Of a DNA stretch of 64,000 bases, positions 13,780 to 25,230 are shown piece after piece (position 1 is the first letter of the stretch; the number at the start of each line of letters is the position of its first letter). The stretch is from positions 4,971,923-5,035,922 of the forward strand of contig VYZB01000013.1 in assembly GCA_013397455.1 (NCBI GenBank), read 5' to 3'. This DNA is from Crotophaga sulcirostris. Lineage: Eukaryota > Chordata > Aves > Cuculiformes > Crotophagidae. Below the pieces are notes generated by a model. It was not told the origin of the DNA and ran no database searches. It saw only the letters and a list, made by a program, of their open reading frames with translations. Both the position numbers and the translations under genes were made by a program.

Positions 13780-14243
13780 ACAGAATCATAGAAAAAGAAA
13801 ATCATAGAATGGTTTGAGTTGGACCTTCAAAGATCAGCTAATCCAGGCCCCCATCATCCCATCTGATCCCCTCCCTCCCTGTCACTACAAGGCTGGGTAA
13901 AAAGGCGCTCCCCATATTTCTTATGAGTCCCCTTTAAGTATTGGAAGGTCACAATAAGGTGTCCCTGGAGCATTCTCTTCTTCAGGCTGTACAACTCCAA
14001 GTCTTTCAGCTTACCTTCCTAGAAGAGGTGTTCTAACCTCTGATAATTTTTGTGACCTTCCTCCTGACCTCCAAGAGGTTCATGTCTTTCTTGCACTGAG
14101 GATGCTAGAGCTGGATGCAGTCCAGGTGCGGTCTGATGAGAGTGAAGCAGAGGGGGAGAATCACTTCCCTCAACCTGCTGACCACACTTCCCTTTATGCA
14201 GCCCAGGATGTTCTTGGCTTTCTGGGTTGTAAGCCCATATTAC
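13780..14243 (-). mobile_element. CR1 LINE 3' fragment
   Basis: The segment opens on the plus strand with CAGAATCATAGAA and ATCATAGAATGG words, the reverse complement of the CR1 3' tail, then GTTGGACCTTCAAAGATCA, the reversed 3' UTR. It continues into the region encoding the C-terminal part of CR1 ORF2 (for example CTTCTTCAGGCTGTACAACT and CTTTCTGGGTTGTAAG). The copy is 5'-truncated in ORF2. The part between the tail and the CTGTCACTACAAGGC word is shorter than in other copies in this window, implying an internal deletion. It is decayed, with no intact frame. CR1 elements move by target-primed reverse transcription and usually leave no clear target duplication. Confidence 0.92.
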
Positions 14244-16368
14244 AATGATAGACTGAATATACTCTTTCTCCTTCAGAAAGCCAAATAAATAAATTAGTAA
14301 ATACAGAAACCCAGATTTTTCAGTGTTGACAATATATCCCCTGAAATTATACCTCACTTAAAGCTTTGGTAGACAACTCAGTGCCTAAAGAGTGGAAGAT
14401 GTTTCTTTAGCAAACTGTAAATAAGTCAGAAAACAGTTAATAACCAATTATAGTTTATTTTACTAAACCTATTTCGCCTGCTTGTTGAATGAAGCATTTT
14501 CATGAGAGCACTATTCTGTAGCAAGTTGCCTATGCTAAATCAACTAAGCTGCACTATGTGCGGTGTGGATTTTTAGGAAGAAGATTGATATTTGGTGGAT
14601 ATATCCATTAATATATTAACAAAGCATTTAAAAGACTTTATCTTGGCAAAGCTATCTTGAAGTGTTTTGCTAAATTTATCTCATTTATGCACCTGTTTGA
14701 GTAACATCAAGGATTTCAATTTTGAGTTTATGTGTCAGTAATTTTGCATTCCATTGAACAAATACTGAATTGGTTGAGAACACTTTAGAAAATATATAAA
14801 CCACACTACGTTGGAAAGGCTTACACTGGGTGTTAGTATCAGTGAAAAACATTTTAGTATCTTAATTTCCGACTGTTTTACTCTTGCCTTCCTCCTTCTT
14901 TGGAGAATTATGTTTTTTTAAGATGAGGAAAACATACCAGCATCCCTCTTTTCACTCATGTATCAATTTAATTGACACTCTGGAAGTCTGTGCTATTATG
15001 TATGCAGAGGGAGTTGATTGCTTAAAGCATATTAGTTTGTAGAGAAATAATCTATTTTTGGTTTGAATTTTTCATAGATGAGTCATTGCTGCCTATGGAT
15101 ATAAGTCAAGTTTTTAAGTTAATTCTGCAACTGTTCTTATAAGGACTTTCTTTTTTTTTTGTTTTGCTTAATTTAACCAACTTTTGACAGTGATACCTAA
15201 ACAAATAATAATATAACAATATAGTCATTTTTCCACAATCTGTTCTTATAAGTAGAATAAAAAGAGAAGAGGACAACTTCCTTTTCCTTTTATGCACTTT
15301 CTCTTAGTATTTTTTACTAAGGTTCCTTTCCTCTTAGCCTGTACACAGAACACCTACAACCTAGGGAATGAAGGCTGCATATTACTGAAGTCACATTTAG
15401 GTGTAATCAAACTGGTTTTATCATAGTTTGTTTGATAGTACTGTACTCTGTGTTCATTTGTGTCCTTCTAGAGGTCTTTAAAACACTTTGCATATACTTT
15501 TAAGCTATTTTTATGAACAGGATCTAGGAACATGTTCTTTTCCCCAGATGGAGTATCGGAGACTTTTTGTAACCATTTTATAAAATCACTGATACTAGAT
15601 CACATATATGCTCCTTGTGATAGCCTTCGGTACTAAATATCTTTGCCAACTTTTACCTTTCTGTATGTGTTTCTTTCAGTTAAAAGTGTCTGAAATAATA
15701 TTAGGACTGTACTGTAGTCCATCAGAGTGAGTGCAGCTATTGCATGTGCAGAGTAGAGCATGAAAGGCCTGTGGGAGTTTGAGAACATAATACTGACCAG
15801 AATAACAGTACTAAAGAGGCACATAGGATAGAGGGTGCCTTGCATTTTGCAGGTTTGTCCATGATGACTTTTGATGGCCTGAACTGAAAAAAAAACCAAA
15901 CCAGTAATTACGATAACCTTAAAACTGTAGAAACGGTGACTGGTCTGGTGACCCAGATTGCTTATTGGACTGGTTTTTGCCTCAACGCACAGACTTACTT
16001 TTAAGTCTGTTGAAAGAAGAATAACTAACACATACAATTGACTTTCCTTTATGTAGCATCTTTAAAAAATGGATGTCAGATAATTTTCAAATAAATAGGT
16101 GAAGGTTTTCTCCATTATTGAAACTTAATATAAAACTCTAACACTTTGTATTGTCCTATCCATATTCCATCATGTAGCATACAAGTGCATGGGCAAAATC
16201 TATGTGAAATGTTTATTGAGATTTTAAGTTATTCTTGTAGAATCTCAATTCACCTGCCTAAAGAGGCTGATCACTTTACTCAGCTGAAATACATAGAATA
16301 GGTAGGCTATTTACTGTGGGTTTTTTCCTTCTTTTCTTCAACAGAGAAGCATTGCTGGTTGATATATA
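14244..16368. other. Unique AT-rich DNA
   Basis: No recognisable gene or repeat. A minus-strand open frame of 134 codons at 15633-16037 is the longest here, but it matches no family I know and is treated as chance. Confidence 0.55.
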
Positions 16369-16645
16369 ACATGGACTCAAGCTTCTTCAGGGGAGGTTTA
16401 GGTTTGATATTAGGAAAAAAATCTTCACTCAAAGGGTGGTTGGCCAATGGAATGCGCTGCCTAGGAAGGTGGTAGAGTCACCGTCCCTGGAGGTGTTTAA
16501 GAGGAGACTGGGTGAGGCACTAGTGCCATGGTTTAGATGGTGGGTTAGTGTTGGTGTTAGTGTTAATGTTGGGTTATAGGTTGGACTCGATGATCCCAAA
16601 GGTCCTTTCCAACCTTGTAATACTGAGATACTGTGATACTGTGAT
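16369..16645 (+). mobile_element. CR1 LINE 3' fragment, ATACTGTG-tail class
   Basis: This is a 5'-truncated CR1 copy in plus orientation. The ORF2 end is visible as CATGGACTCAAGCTTCTTCAG, GGTTTGATATTAGG and GGTGGTTGGCCAATGGAATG. A 3' UTR with a GTTAGTGTTGGTGTTAGTG hexamer-like tract (about 16543-16572) follows, then GGTTGGACTCGATGATC and GGTCCTTTCCAACC. The terminal microsatellite is ATACTGAG/ATACTGTG rather than ATTCTATG. The same UTR and tail occur at 29565-30757 (minus) and 36648-38303 (plus), so these three appear to be one subfamily. Divergence looks modest. Confidence 0.95.
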
Positions 16646-16784
16646 ATATTCCTCATATTCTGATCTGTGGTTCTGTCATCCACTTATATTACCTACTCAA
16701 CATATGTTGTTTCGATTGATATGCAGTCCTTTCCTACATTTACTCTTTTACGTATCCTATGAATTGTGTCCTATTTTTCCAACC

Positions 16785-17215
16785 TTTTTCCCAATTCATT
16801 AAGACTTCTCTGAATTCTTATCCTTCCAACACCCTCGTAATCTCTTCTATCCTAATATAATCTAAAAAATTAGTAAATATGCTATTTCCAGCATTATCAG
16901 GTCAATCTTGGCAATATTCTGTTGCTGCAGATACAGGTTCTTAGTTAAACCATCCTTTCTTTGTGCTTGTGAGACAGTGGTATTATTACCTTTTCAGAAT
17001 CATTTTTGCATCTGTTAAAATAGCTTCCTCCAGACCATGTTTTTTGAGCTTGATTAAGAGAATGTCATGTGAGACAGCATCAAAAACCCCACCAGAGTCA
17101 AGATATGACATTTTTTTTGTCTCTTGCCACAAGGCGTGTTCCTGTGTCATGGAAGGAAATAAGATTGGTTTGACACAGTTTGTTGTTGACAAATTCGTGA
17201 TGGCTGTAGGTGTTA
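16785..17215 (-). mobile_element. Ancient CR1/L3-like LINE, RT region relic
   Basis: Read on the minus strand, 17014-17200 encodes a degraded CR1-type reverse transcriptase segment. CQTNLISFHD (near 17165) is followed, after a frameshift, by YLDSGGVFDAVSHDILLIKL (near 17050-17110), the equivalent of the family's [13 protein letters not shown] block. The stretch from about 16785 to 16930, with CTTCTCTGAATTCTTATCC and CAGCATTATCAGGTCAAT, looks like the more C-terminal ORF2 part of the same element. The sequence is closer to the old amniote CR1/L3 type than to the young bird CR1 copies here. Frameshifts and low similarity mark it as old, and the boundaries are approximate. The RT block is well supported; the 16.8-16.9 kb extension is less certain. 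Confidence 0.75.
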
Positions 17216-19609
17216 TATGCCCTTGTGTAGGACATTATTATAAAATAAGAAGAAATCGTAAGTACAGAGAGAAAAACAGTTATCCTGGTACGTAGGTTTT
17301 CTTTTTTTCTTCTTCCAAGATTTGGAGAGACTCTGATTTTCAGTCTTTTCAGTCTCTCTGAATCCCATGATTTTCTTAGTCCATTTGGCGTATGTCTTTT
17401 CAGTTTCAAAACAGCTACCTGGAATATCTTTTTGATTTTATGTTCAGTCCAAATATATAACTTTCAAAATGAAGATCCACTACTTCTCATTGGCCAGTTG
17501 CATCTGGTGCTTGTGAGAAAATAAAGAAATGTGGGGCAAAAATGAGAACCCCAAATTCCCAGTGTTGCTGCTGACATGGTCGTGGCAGACTGGTCAAATT
17601 GTCCCCTGTGTTCCATTGCTCTGATAAAATGTGACAGTGCTACAGGGTGAATTTGCAAGGACTGGCTTCACAGGGAGACCAGTGCTTAAACAACTGAAAA
17701 ATTAGCACCATGGGGAATAGATTCCACTCCCATGGAAAATGAAACATAAGATTTTTTGTGTTTTTGCTAAATGGTGCACAGAATGCTGTGCAGAGATGCA
17801 ATTCAGTTACTGTTTACAAGAACATTTCAATCTGGAAAACCTGGATATCCATGAATACCTCACAGATATTTCCAACAGACATATCACATTTAACTTAAGC
17901 TGCTTAAGCTGATATAGAACTTCTTTAGCTTTACTCCTTCAGTGTACATGGCTAAAAACCATTTCAGAAGAAGGATACATAATGCAGACAAAGAGTACAT
18001 GAAAAGAGAGAATGAGAAGTTAGTCTTGTACATGTTAAAAATGTTTCAAACTATGTTTCCTTCTGTTTTATAAGGGTGTAAATAAATATGGAATTAATAT
18101 ATAAAGAATATAAGAATATATACACACATGAATAAAAGAATTATGAGGAAGAGAAACCATATATGTTGGAATACAAAATAAAGGGTTTCAATAAAGTATA
18201 TTTTCAATGTGCATTTGTTATTAAAGAATATGTACACTAGAGTCCTTTAAAATAAAAAATCTATCTGATATGGACTTAATTCTGTTCTATAGCAATTATC
18301 TGATGTTTATATTGAGGTGAAATCTGTGGAACCATGACTGATTGTAATGTGAAAGAAAATCAGCTGGGTATACATTCAAGTTTTTGAGCACAGGCTGCTC
18401 CTCAGGCAGTAACAATAAATGTATCACACACAATCCAGATTAAGGCTATCATTTTATGATCTTTAAAAAAATGATGGGGAGATACAATGCAGAAGATAAA
18501 TTAAACTGCTTTTTATGCAGAGGAAGGATTATGACTAAACGTAAGAAATGCCTCATCTCTGAAAACTGCTTGGTTTGCAGTATTATGTGAATTATGTTAA
18601 TGACCTTTCCCTGTAAGCACTATTACCTGGGTACTTAGGCAATTATATTGCTTGTCCTCAAAGCTGCTCCACTTAAAAGTAACTGAGAACCATTTTGGCT
18701 GTTAACAGGATTTGCTAGGAATGTGTTTGCTTGGTTATCCAACCTCTGTTATACTACAAGTCATGAAACAGTCATGAAAATTTGTGAAGTTCCTTTTAAA
18801 AATTAGTGATTTTCAATGGTGATTTTATTTTCTTCTAATAAGGTGTATTCATTATCCACAGTGATACTGTTATGATCTTGTAAGGCCAAGCAAAATATAC
18901 AGAAGAAAGTCTCAAAATAACATAACCTGTTCTTTCCATTTAAACATTTTTAATGGGATGTTTAGATTCCATTGGGAAGATAATTTGGAAAAGGATTGGA
19001 AGACAATACTCCTTTAAATCAATTGAAAGGCAGCAAATGATTTTAACTGACCCAAGTTTCTAAATAATGGCTTTCTAATTCAAAGACAATTTGAGCCGGG
19101 CTTATGAGAATTTATTTTCACATACAATAAATATTCATTTTTAAAAGAGAGTTCCCTACAGATTAATTAAAAAAAATACACCAACACGCACACACACATG
19201 CAAAAAAAAAAAAAATCACAAAAATTTTATGGAAGTTTCTAAAAATTTTTCTGCTATTCTATATTGGTCTTTTTTCTCCCATCCCACTGGTATTTTTGTT
19301 GCTCATTGCAAGGCACCAAGATCTACCTAAGCAAACAGACAAATGAGATGCTGACTACATATGTATAAAATATGGACTGGTACTAGTCACACTAGTATAG
19401 TCAATACACAGGAACAAACATGTTAGGTGTATGAGTCCTGTGACATATATAAACATAAATTGTGTTCTAGAATTTTGTTTCTCAGCTCTCACTAAGAATG
19501 AAATCCAGATACGTAGAAGTAGACATGTACATATGTGAACACACATATATGTAGGTATTCAGACAAATCTTCCAGGAACTTCCAGACAAGCTAGCAAAAC
19601 ATGTCCCAT
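17216..19609. other. Unique AT-rich DNA
   Basis: No gene or transposon recognised. It contains a CA run plus A13 at 19184-19214. The part at 18575-18720 has a dense, non-repetitive texture that could be conserved noncoding DNA, but I cannot show this. Confidence 0.55.
19184..19214. repeat. CA microsatellite and A-run
   Basis: Interrupted CA units followed by an uninterrupted run of about 13 A. Confidence 0.85.
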
Positions 19610-20752
19610 TCATAGAATCACAGAATCACAGAATGGTAAGCGTTGGAAGGGACTTCTGGAGATCATCTGGTCCAACCTCCCTGTAAAAACAGGTTCACCT
19701 AGAGCAAGCAGCACAGAAATGGACTCAGGAAGGTTTTGAATAGCTCCAGAAAAGGAGACTTCACAACCTCCCTGCACAGCATGCTCCAGGGCACCATCAC
19801 CCTCACAATAAAGAAGTTCTTCCTCACGTTCAGGTGGAACTTCATGTGTTCCTGTTTGTACCTCTTGCCCCTTGCCCTGTCACTGGGCACTGTTGGAAAG
19901 AGTCTGGCCACATCGTCCCGACACCTGCCCCTTAGGTATTTATATGCATTGATAAGGTCCCTTCTCAGTCTTCTCTTTTCCTGGCTAAACAGATCCAACT
20001 CACTCAGTCTCTCCTCATAAGAGACATGCTTCAGTCCCCTGGTCATATTTAAGGCCCTCTGCTGGACTCTCTCCAGTAGTCCCTTTCCCTTCTTGTTCTG
20101 GGGAGAGGAACAGAGATGCAGAACCCTACACTTGTCTCTGTTGAACTTCATTAGGTTCCTCTCCGCTCAACTTTCCAGCCTGTCCAGGTGTCACAGAATG
20201 GCAGTACAAACTTTGGGTGTATTAGCCACTCCTCCCAGCTTTGTATCATCAGCAGACTTGCTGAGGATACACTCTGCTCATCCAGATGAATACGTTGAAC
20301 AAGACCGAGCCCAGTATCCACCCCTTGGGAATATCATTGGCCATAGGTTTCTAGCTAGACTGCACTGCCGATGACAACACTCTGAGCTCAATCATCCAGC
20401 CAGTTCTCCATCCATCTCACTGTCTTATCATGTACCCCACGCTTCTTAAGCTTAACTATGAAAATGTTGTGGGATACAGTGTCAAAAACCCTGCTAAAAT
20501 CAAGGTAGACAACATTTGCTGTTCTACTCTCATCTACCCAGTCAGTCATGACACCATAGAAGGTGATCAGACTGATCAAGCATGATTTCCACTTGGTGAA
20601 TCCATGTTGACCCCTCTCAATAACCTTCTTTTCTTTCATCACCTTTTTGGGTATGAAGGTGAGGCTGACTGGCCTGTAGTTTCCTAGGGCCTCCTTCTTG
20701 CCCTTTTTGAAGACTGAAGTGACGCTAGCTTTTCTCCATTCCTCAGGCACCA
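19610..20752 (-). mobile_element. CR1 LINE, 3' half with RT domain relic
   Basis: The plus strand opens with CATAGAATCACAGAATCACA, the reversed CR1 tail, followed by the reversed 3' UTR (GTTGGAAGGGACTTCTGGAG). On the minus strand the element reads from the RT domain to the 3' end. PEEWRKASVTSVFKKGKK, GNYRPVSLT, QHGFTKWKSCLISLITF, VVYLDFSRVFDTVSH and WMENWLDD lie at 20388-20750. After frame disruptions KFNRDKCRVLH and the C-terminal YEERLSELDLFSQEKRRLRR block lie at 19699-20151. The copy is 5'-truncated just upstream of the PEEW motif near 20752. Stops and frameshifts between 20150 and 20388, across the catalytic region, make it nonfunctional. Its ATTCTATG-related tail and UTR separate it from the ATACTGTG-tailed copies. 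Confidence 0.96.
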
Positions 20753-22073
20753 GTCATTGGAATCAAAGACAGGGTCATGCACTGGTCCTTAATGCTGAAC
20801 TTGCACAAGGTCCAGCAACAGTGAAATCTGTACGGCCTTCACTCTCTTCTTCTTCACCTCTTTCCTCACCTGTGTTTGGTACTTTCGTTTTTGTGGGATT
20901 TTAGATTGTACAGCGAATTTCTTATGAAAGAAAGGGTTAATGACTACACTAGTGAGTTATTTTATTCACCCTGGGCCTTATGCTTTTCATATCCTAAAAG
21001 ATGAGATAAGACCTATCAAAAAGTGTAAATGAAATCTCAAATACACTTAAACTATTTTACTGCATGTGAGAAAATTTTATTAAACAATATGGCAAGTCAA
21101 TGGTGACCATCTTTTCATAACTCAAGCACAGTAAATATCAATTAGTAATGCATTGTGAGCAAGATAAGATTTTCTTATCTTTACTGAAAGGCTTTTTTTT
21201 TGTTGTTTTTCCTGTGACTATTGGTAAAGTTTGCAGGTTTTTTCGGGTCACAGTACAGGATCACAATGTTATGTTTGCTCTGTAACATACTGAGTTGCTC
21301 ATTGGCTGTGCCTCTGGCATTTAGGACTGTTAATTAATTGTTGTATAATATGTGAACCACAATGTTAAAGCTAACTTTTGTTCTTCATTCCCTCATTTTA
21401 ACTTTCTTTGAGGAATTATCTCAGCTTTTACTTACTTGGTTCTTCTCATATATTTATAACATCAGTCATTAGGAATGTTTAAAGATGCTTTGTTTCACCC
21501 TAATAAATGCCAGATTATAAGTATGGACAAAGATGCACCTAGAGTAATTTTAAAGCAGAGACAGTAACATAATAAAAATCCTGGAGAACTTCAGAAAGCC
21601 CAGTTAGTCTTTAAAGAGATGAATATTTGCATGAATCTGGGAAAAAAGTTTGTAAAAGAGAAAACTGATGTAGTTGCAAAGAAATGTCATTATTCAGAAA
21701 GACATTAGTCCTGATGAGACATATTTTAAATACTTGTATTCTCTTCTTTATAAAATAATTTTCTGAAGATGTATATTTTAAACATTAAATCAAATTTGAT
21801 GACAAAATAGAAGTCTCATCAAGGTGATTTTACACTGAAATTATTCTCGTCTCCTAATAAACAAGGCTTTTTTTCATAATATGTTTTAAAATAGAAGGGC
21901 AAACAGAAAACAACTGTTTTATACCTTAGTGTAACTGTGGTCCAACCATAAGATAGCAACAATAACAGTCTTTGCTTTGTTAGATCTGTTACTTTTGGCA
22001 CCTATACTTCTTCTGTCATATTTCTTTTCCTCAACTATCTGCTTGATGCAAACAAAAAAAATTGTCCCATCAT
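20753..22073. other. Unique AT-rich DNA
   Basis: No gene or repeat recognised between two CR1 copies. Confidence 0.6.
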
Positions 22074-22383
22074 TCACTGCAAGAAAGACAGGGACATATT
22101 GAAGAGAATCCAGCGATGAGCCACAAAGAAGAATAAAGGAATGGAGAATGTGACATATGAGGAGAGGCTGAGAGAGCTAGGATATTTCAGCCTGGAGAAG
22201 TGATGGCTCAAGCGGATCTTATATATCTGCATAAACACTTGGTGAGGGAAGTGAAGATGATTGGACACAGCCTTAGGCAACCTGCCTTAGCTGTCCCTGC
22301 TCTGAGCAGAAGGCTGGACTAGATGTTCTCCAGAGGTGCTTTGGACCCTCAACCATTCTGTGATCCTATGATTTTCTGTGATT
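22074..22383 (+). mobile_element. CR1 LINE 3' fragment, internally deleted
   Basis: Plus-strand CR1 3' end. The C-terminal ORF2 region is seen in AAGAGAATCCAGCGATGAGC, GAGGAGAGGCTGAGAGAGCT and TTCAGCCTGGAGAAG. It passes quickly into a 3' UTR with GGCTGGACTAGATGTTCTCC and CAACCATTCTGTGATCCTAT and a short tail. The segment between ATATATCTGCATAAACAC and the UTR is much shorter than in other copies, so part of the ORF2 end and UTR has been deleted. Confidence 0.93.
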
Positions 22384-25153
22384 GCTTAATTAAACTATGC
22401 ATGAACCCAATAAAAGACCTAGCAATTTTAAAACCATTATGGAGGAAAACTTAATGTGGTATTTATAATAAATTTTCATTTATCAAAGGATAATTTGCTC
22501 ATGTTAAGGCTATACACTGGCAAATTTTAGTATTTATATTAGGAATATATAGACTGAATATGTTTTTCTTTTTTGCAAAATACCAATAAGGATTCTGAGA
22601 AAGAGAAAACAGTAAGTGTATTCATAACTTTATAGAGTAAAAAATCTGTATAGTTCTCAAATTTCTTTCAAATGTGTACCATGGAGCACTTCCTTCTCCC
22701 AAATAATGAGTGTGCATCTTCCCTTGTCTGTGGCTATAACAGTGTTGCATCCACTCTTATTAAAGTCAAAATTATTTTTCTGCATGAAATTGTTACCCAG
22801 TGCGTTTCAAACAAACAAAACCATACACATAAAAATTCCTTTTTGGTTTCTATTAAACCTTTCTATTTTACCTTTTAGAGTAATATTTCATTCAATCTTC
22901 CTTTGTATCTCTTCCCAGAAAAATAAAACTCAAGCACCATCTTTACCTGTCTTGTAATCTTTATTTCCATGTAAAAATACAACACATTTCTGATACTCTA
23001 ACTGCATATTTTAACAGAAAGTTTTAACAAAGAGTCAAGCTCTTCAAGACAACTTTATGTTTAATTCTAATGAGCATCAACAACTTTTTTAGATAAGTTA
23101 GTGGGAGTCTAGATAGCACTTTTAAACTCAATACAGAAATAAATTCATTAGGGTTTGAATTTTATTGAAAAAACTCATTCTTTACCAACCTCTTCTATGA
23201 AGTGGTTTTAAACTAACCAGTTTTTTATTAAAGGTCAACATCTATGACTTTTACCGTGTTCAGATAAGTGGGGAATATGGGATCAGTTTCTAAAGAAAAT
23301 TAAGGAAGTCCTGAACCCTTTCCTGACTTGCCAGGACTCTAATCTTAGCAAGAGAAATGAGATGAACATTTTTGCTATCTAAACAGTTTAGGTTGGAAAC
23401 AGAATGTTCATTTGTTTTATGTTCAATTACACTGCCTGATTTATTTAGTGAGTGGGCAGATTTTGGTAATTTGTTTAATAACACAGTGGAATAATGTTTA
23501 TTTCATGACATAATTAAAAAGGTTGGATTTGGATATAATGAACTACTCATTGCATGCCAGTAATGACACTACACAATTAAGGTTTTCTGCATGTTTCTAT
23601 GTATTCAGCAACATCAGTGTTCAAAAGAGGTCCAGATTAACAATATAGGCACTTGAAGAAAACTAGAATATGAGTTGTCAGTATGTCAGATAATACTATA
23701 ATACTATCTATTATGCGGGGCTTTGCAGCAAGATAAGTTCTGAGTAGTTCAAGAAGCTCACGCATCAGGATCGTTTTCACAAATGAAGTTAAACTCGCAG
23801 GTATATAACAAGGCAGAGAAATAGATGAGGGTATACAAATTAACTGCTTAGTAATTTTTAATTAATTTCCTGAATGCTTTATTTTTAAAAGGGACCTTTT
23901 GCAACTGCACTTATGCATCCATATTCTTTGAAAATCAGATTTCTTGCATGAAACACCTACTCTTTCATAGTCTACAGTCCGGTTGCTTATGTTTTTTCTA
24001 AAGTCTTGATAGCAAGACTTGATCCAAGATCTGGTCAGTGCTAATCCTACAGAGGATGTTCTCCATCTGATCTTGTATTCTCCATTAAATACCACATGTA
24101 TATGAACTGTATCCTATGATTCAGTATGTCAATTCTATACAGGTTTGAAAGTATTACAGTAACTGTATAATAAGAATGACTAGGATATATGTAAATATAT
24201 GTCTCTACACTTAGACATATGTAACAGAATAATTTATCAATAAGTCTATATTCCAGTTTACCTTTTTCTGCAAACATTAAAGCCTCAATTCAGTGAAAGC
24301 TGCTCCTGAAGGTTGGAACATACAGCTTAGAAAACTGGAAGAATAACTACTATCTCTTTGTTGTAATTTTAATTACGTTTTTTATTTTTTATTTATCTTG
24401 CAGATATACACTAGCTATACTCACAATTGAGGCATAGTTTGTTAGAAATATGATTTAAATTCAGCTTTTACTTAGGTACTAGCATATCTTATTTTTCAAG
24501 ATGATCTCTTCATAATTATTATTTTCAAAAAATTAAAAAGAAGAAGAAAATCCATATTTTTCTTTTCTTTGAAGCTCTTCAGTTCTGGGCTATGAGATCT
24601 ATTTTATTAACCAAAAGATAATATTACCAGTAATAATTGGTTCCAGAATAAGGCTAAAAATAAACTTTTGAGGAATTGTGCACCATATATTTTCAGATTA
24701 CTTTTGTGAAGCTTTATCTTTCCCTCCTTTTTTTCTTCCTCAATAACTTAACACAAAGTCCTAGCAGAAATTTTATCTTACTTTGCTGAATAGAAACACT
24801 CAAGCTTTGAATATGGGTATAATCCATCAATGAAAGATTTTCTTCACACGTTTGACAATTGTCACTGTATTTTTAATTTTTTTTAAAGACTCCTGGTGTC
24901 TGGAATGGACTCTTTCATTCACATAAGTGAAAGATTCAGCTCTTTTACTTCAGCAGCTTTGGCCTGAGAAATTTTTAAAGATGACTGAGGCAGAAAATTC
25001 TATGTGGACCAGTGCATGAGCAGCTCTGGAGCACACATGGTTTTAATGTAATTCCGTTTTTACTGAGTACCTTGAAAACTTGCAACATATATTTCATACA
25101 AGTTTAAAGTGTAAACTTGTCACTAAATGTACTGTTATGAATTTCTTTCTGAA
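22384..25153. other. Unique AT-rich DNA
   Basis: No gene, RNA gene or transposon recognised. Confidence 0.6.
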
Positions 25154-25230
25154 TAGAATCACAGAATCACAAAATCACAAAATGGCTTATCTCGAAAGTG
25201 ACTTCTAAAGATCATCTAGTCGACCCTTAA
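25154..25230 (-). mobile_element. Short CR1 3' tail fragment
   Basis: ATAGAATCACAGAATCACAA, then AATGGCTTATCTCGAAAGTG, ACTTCTAAAGATCATCTAGT and CGACCC match the reversed CR1 tail and the last part of the 3' UTR. Only about 75 bp is recognisable, either because of severe 5' truncation or because the rest has decayed. Confidence 0.8.

Noticed and set aside
15633..16037. 134-codon minus-strand open frame
   Set aside because: No recognisable domain, no gene context, and length is within what chance gives in 64 kb of AT-rich DNA.
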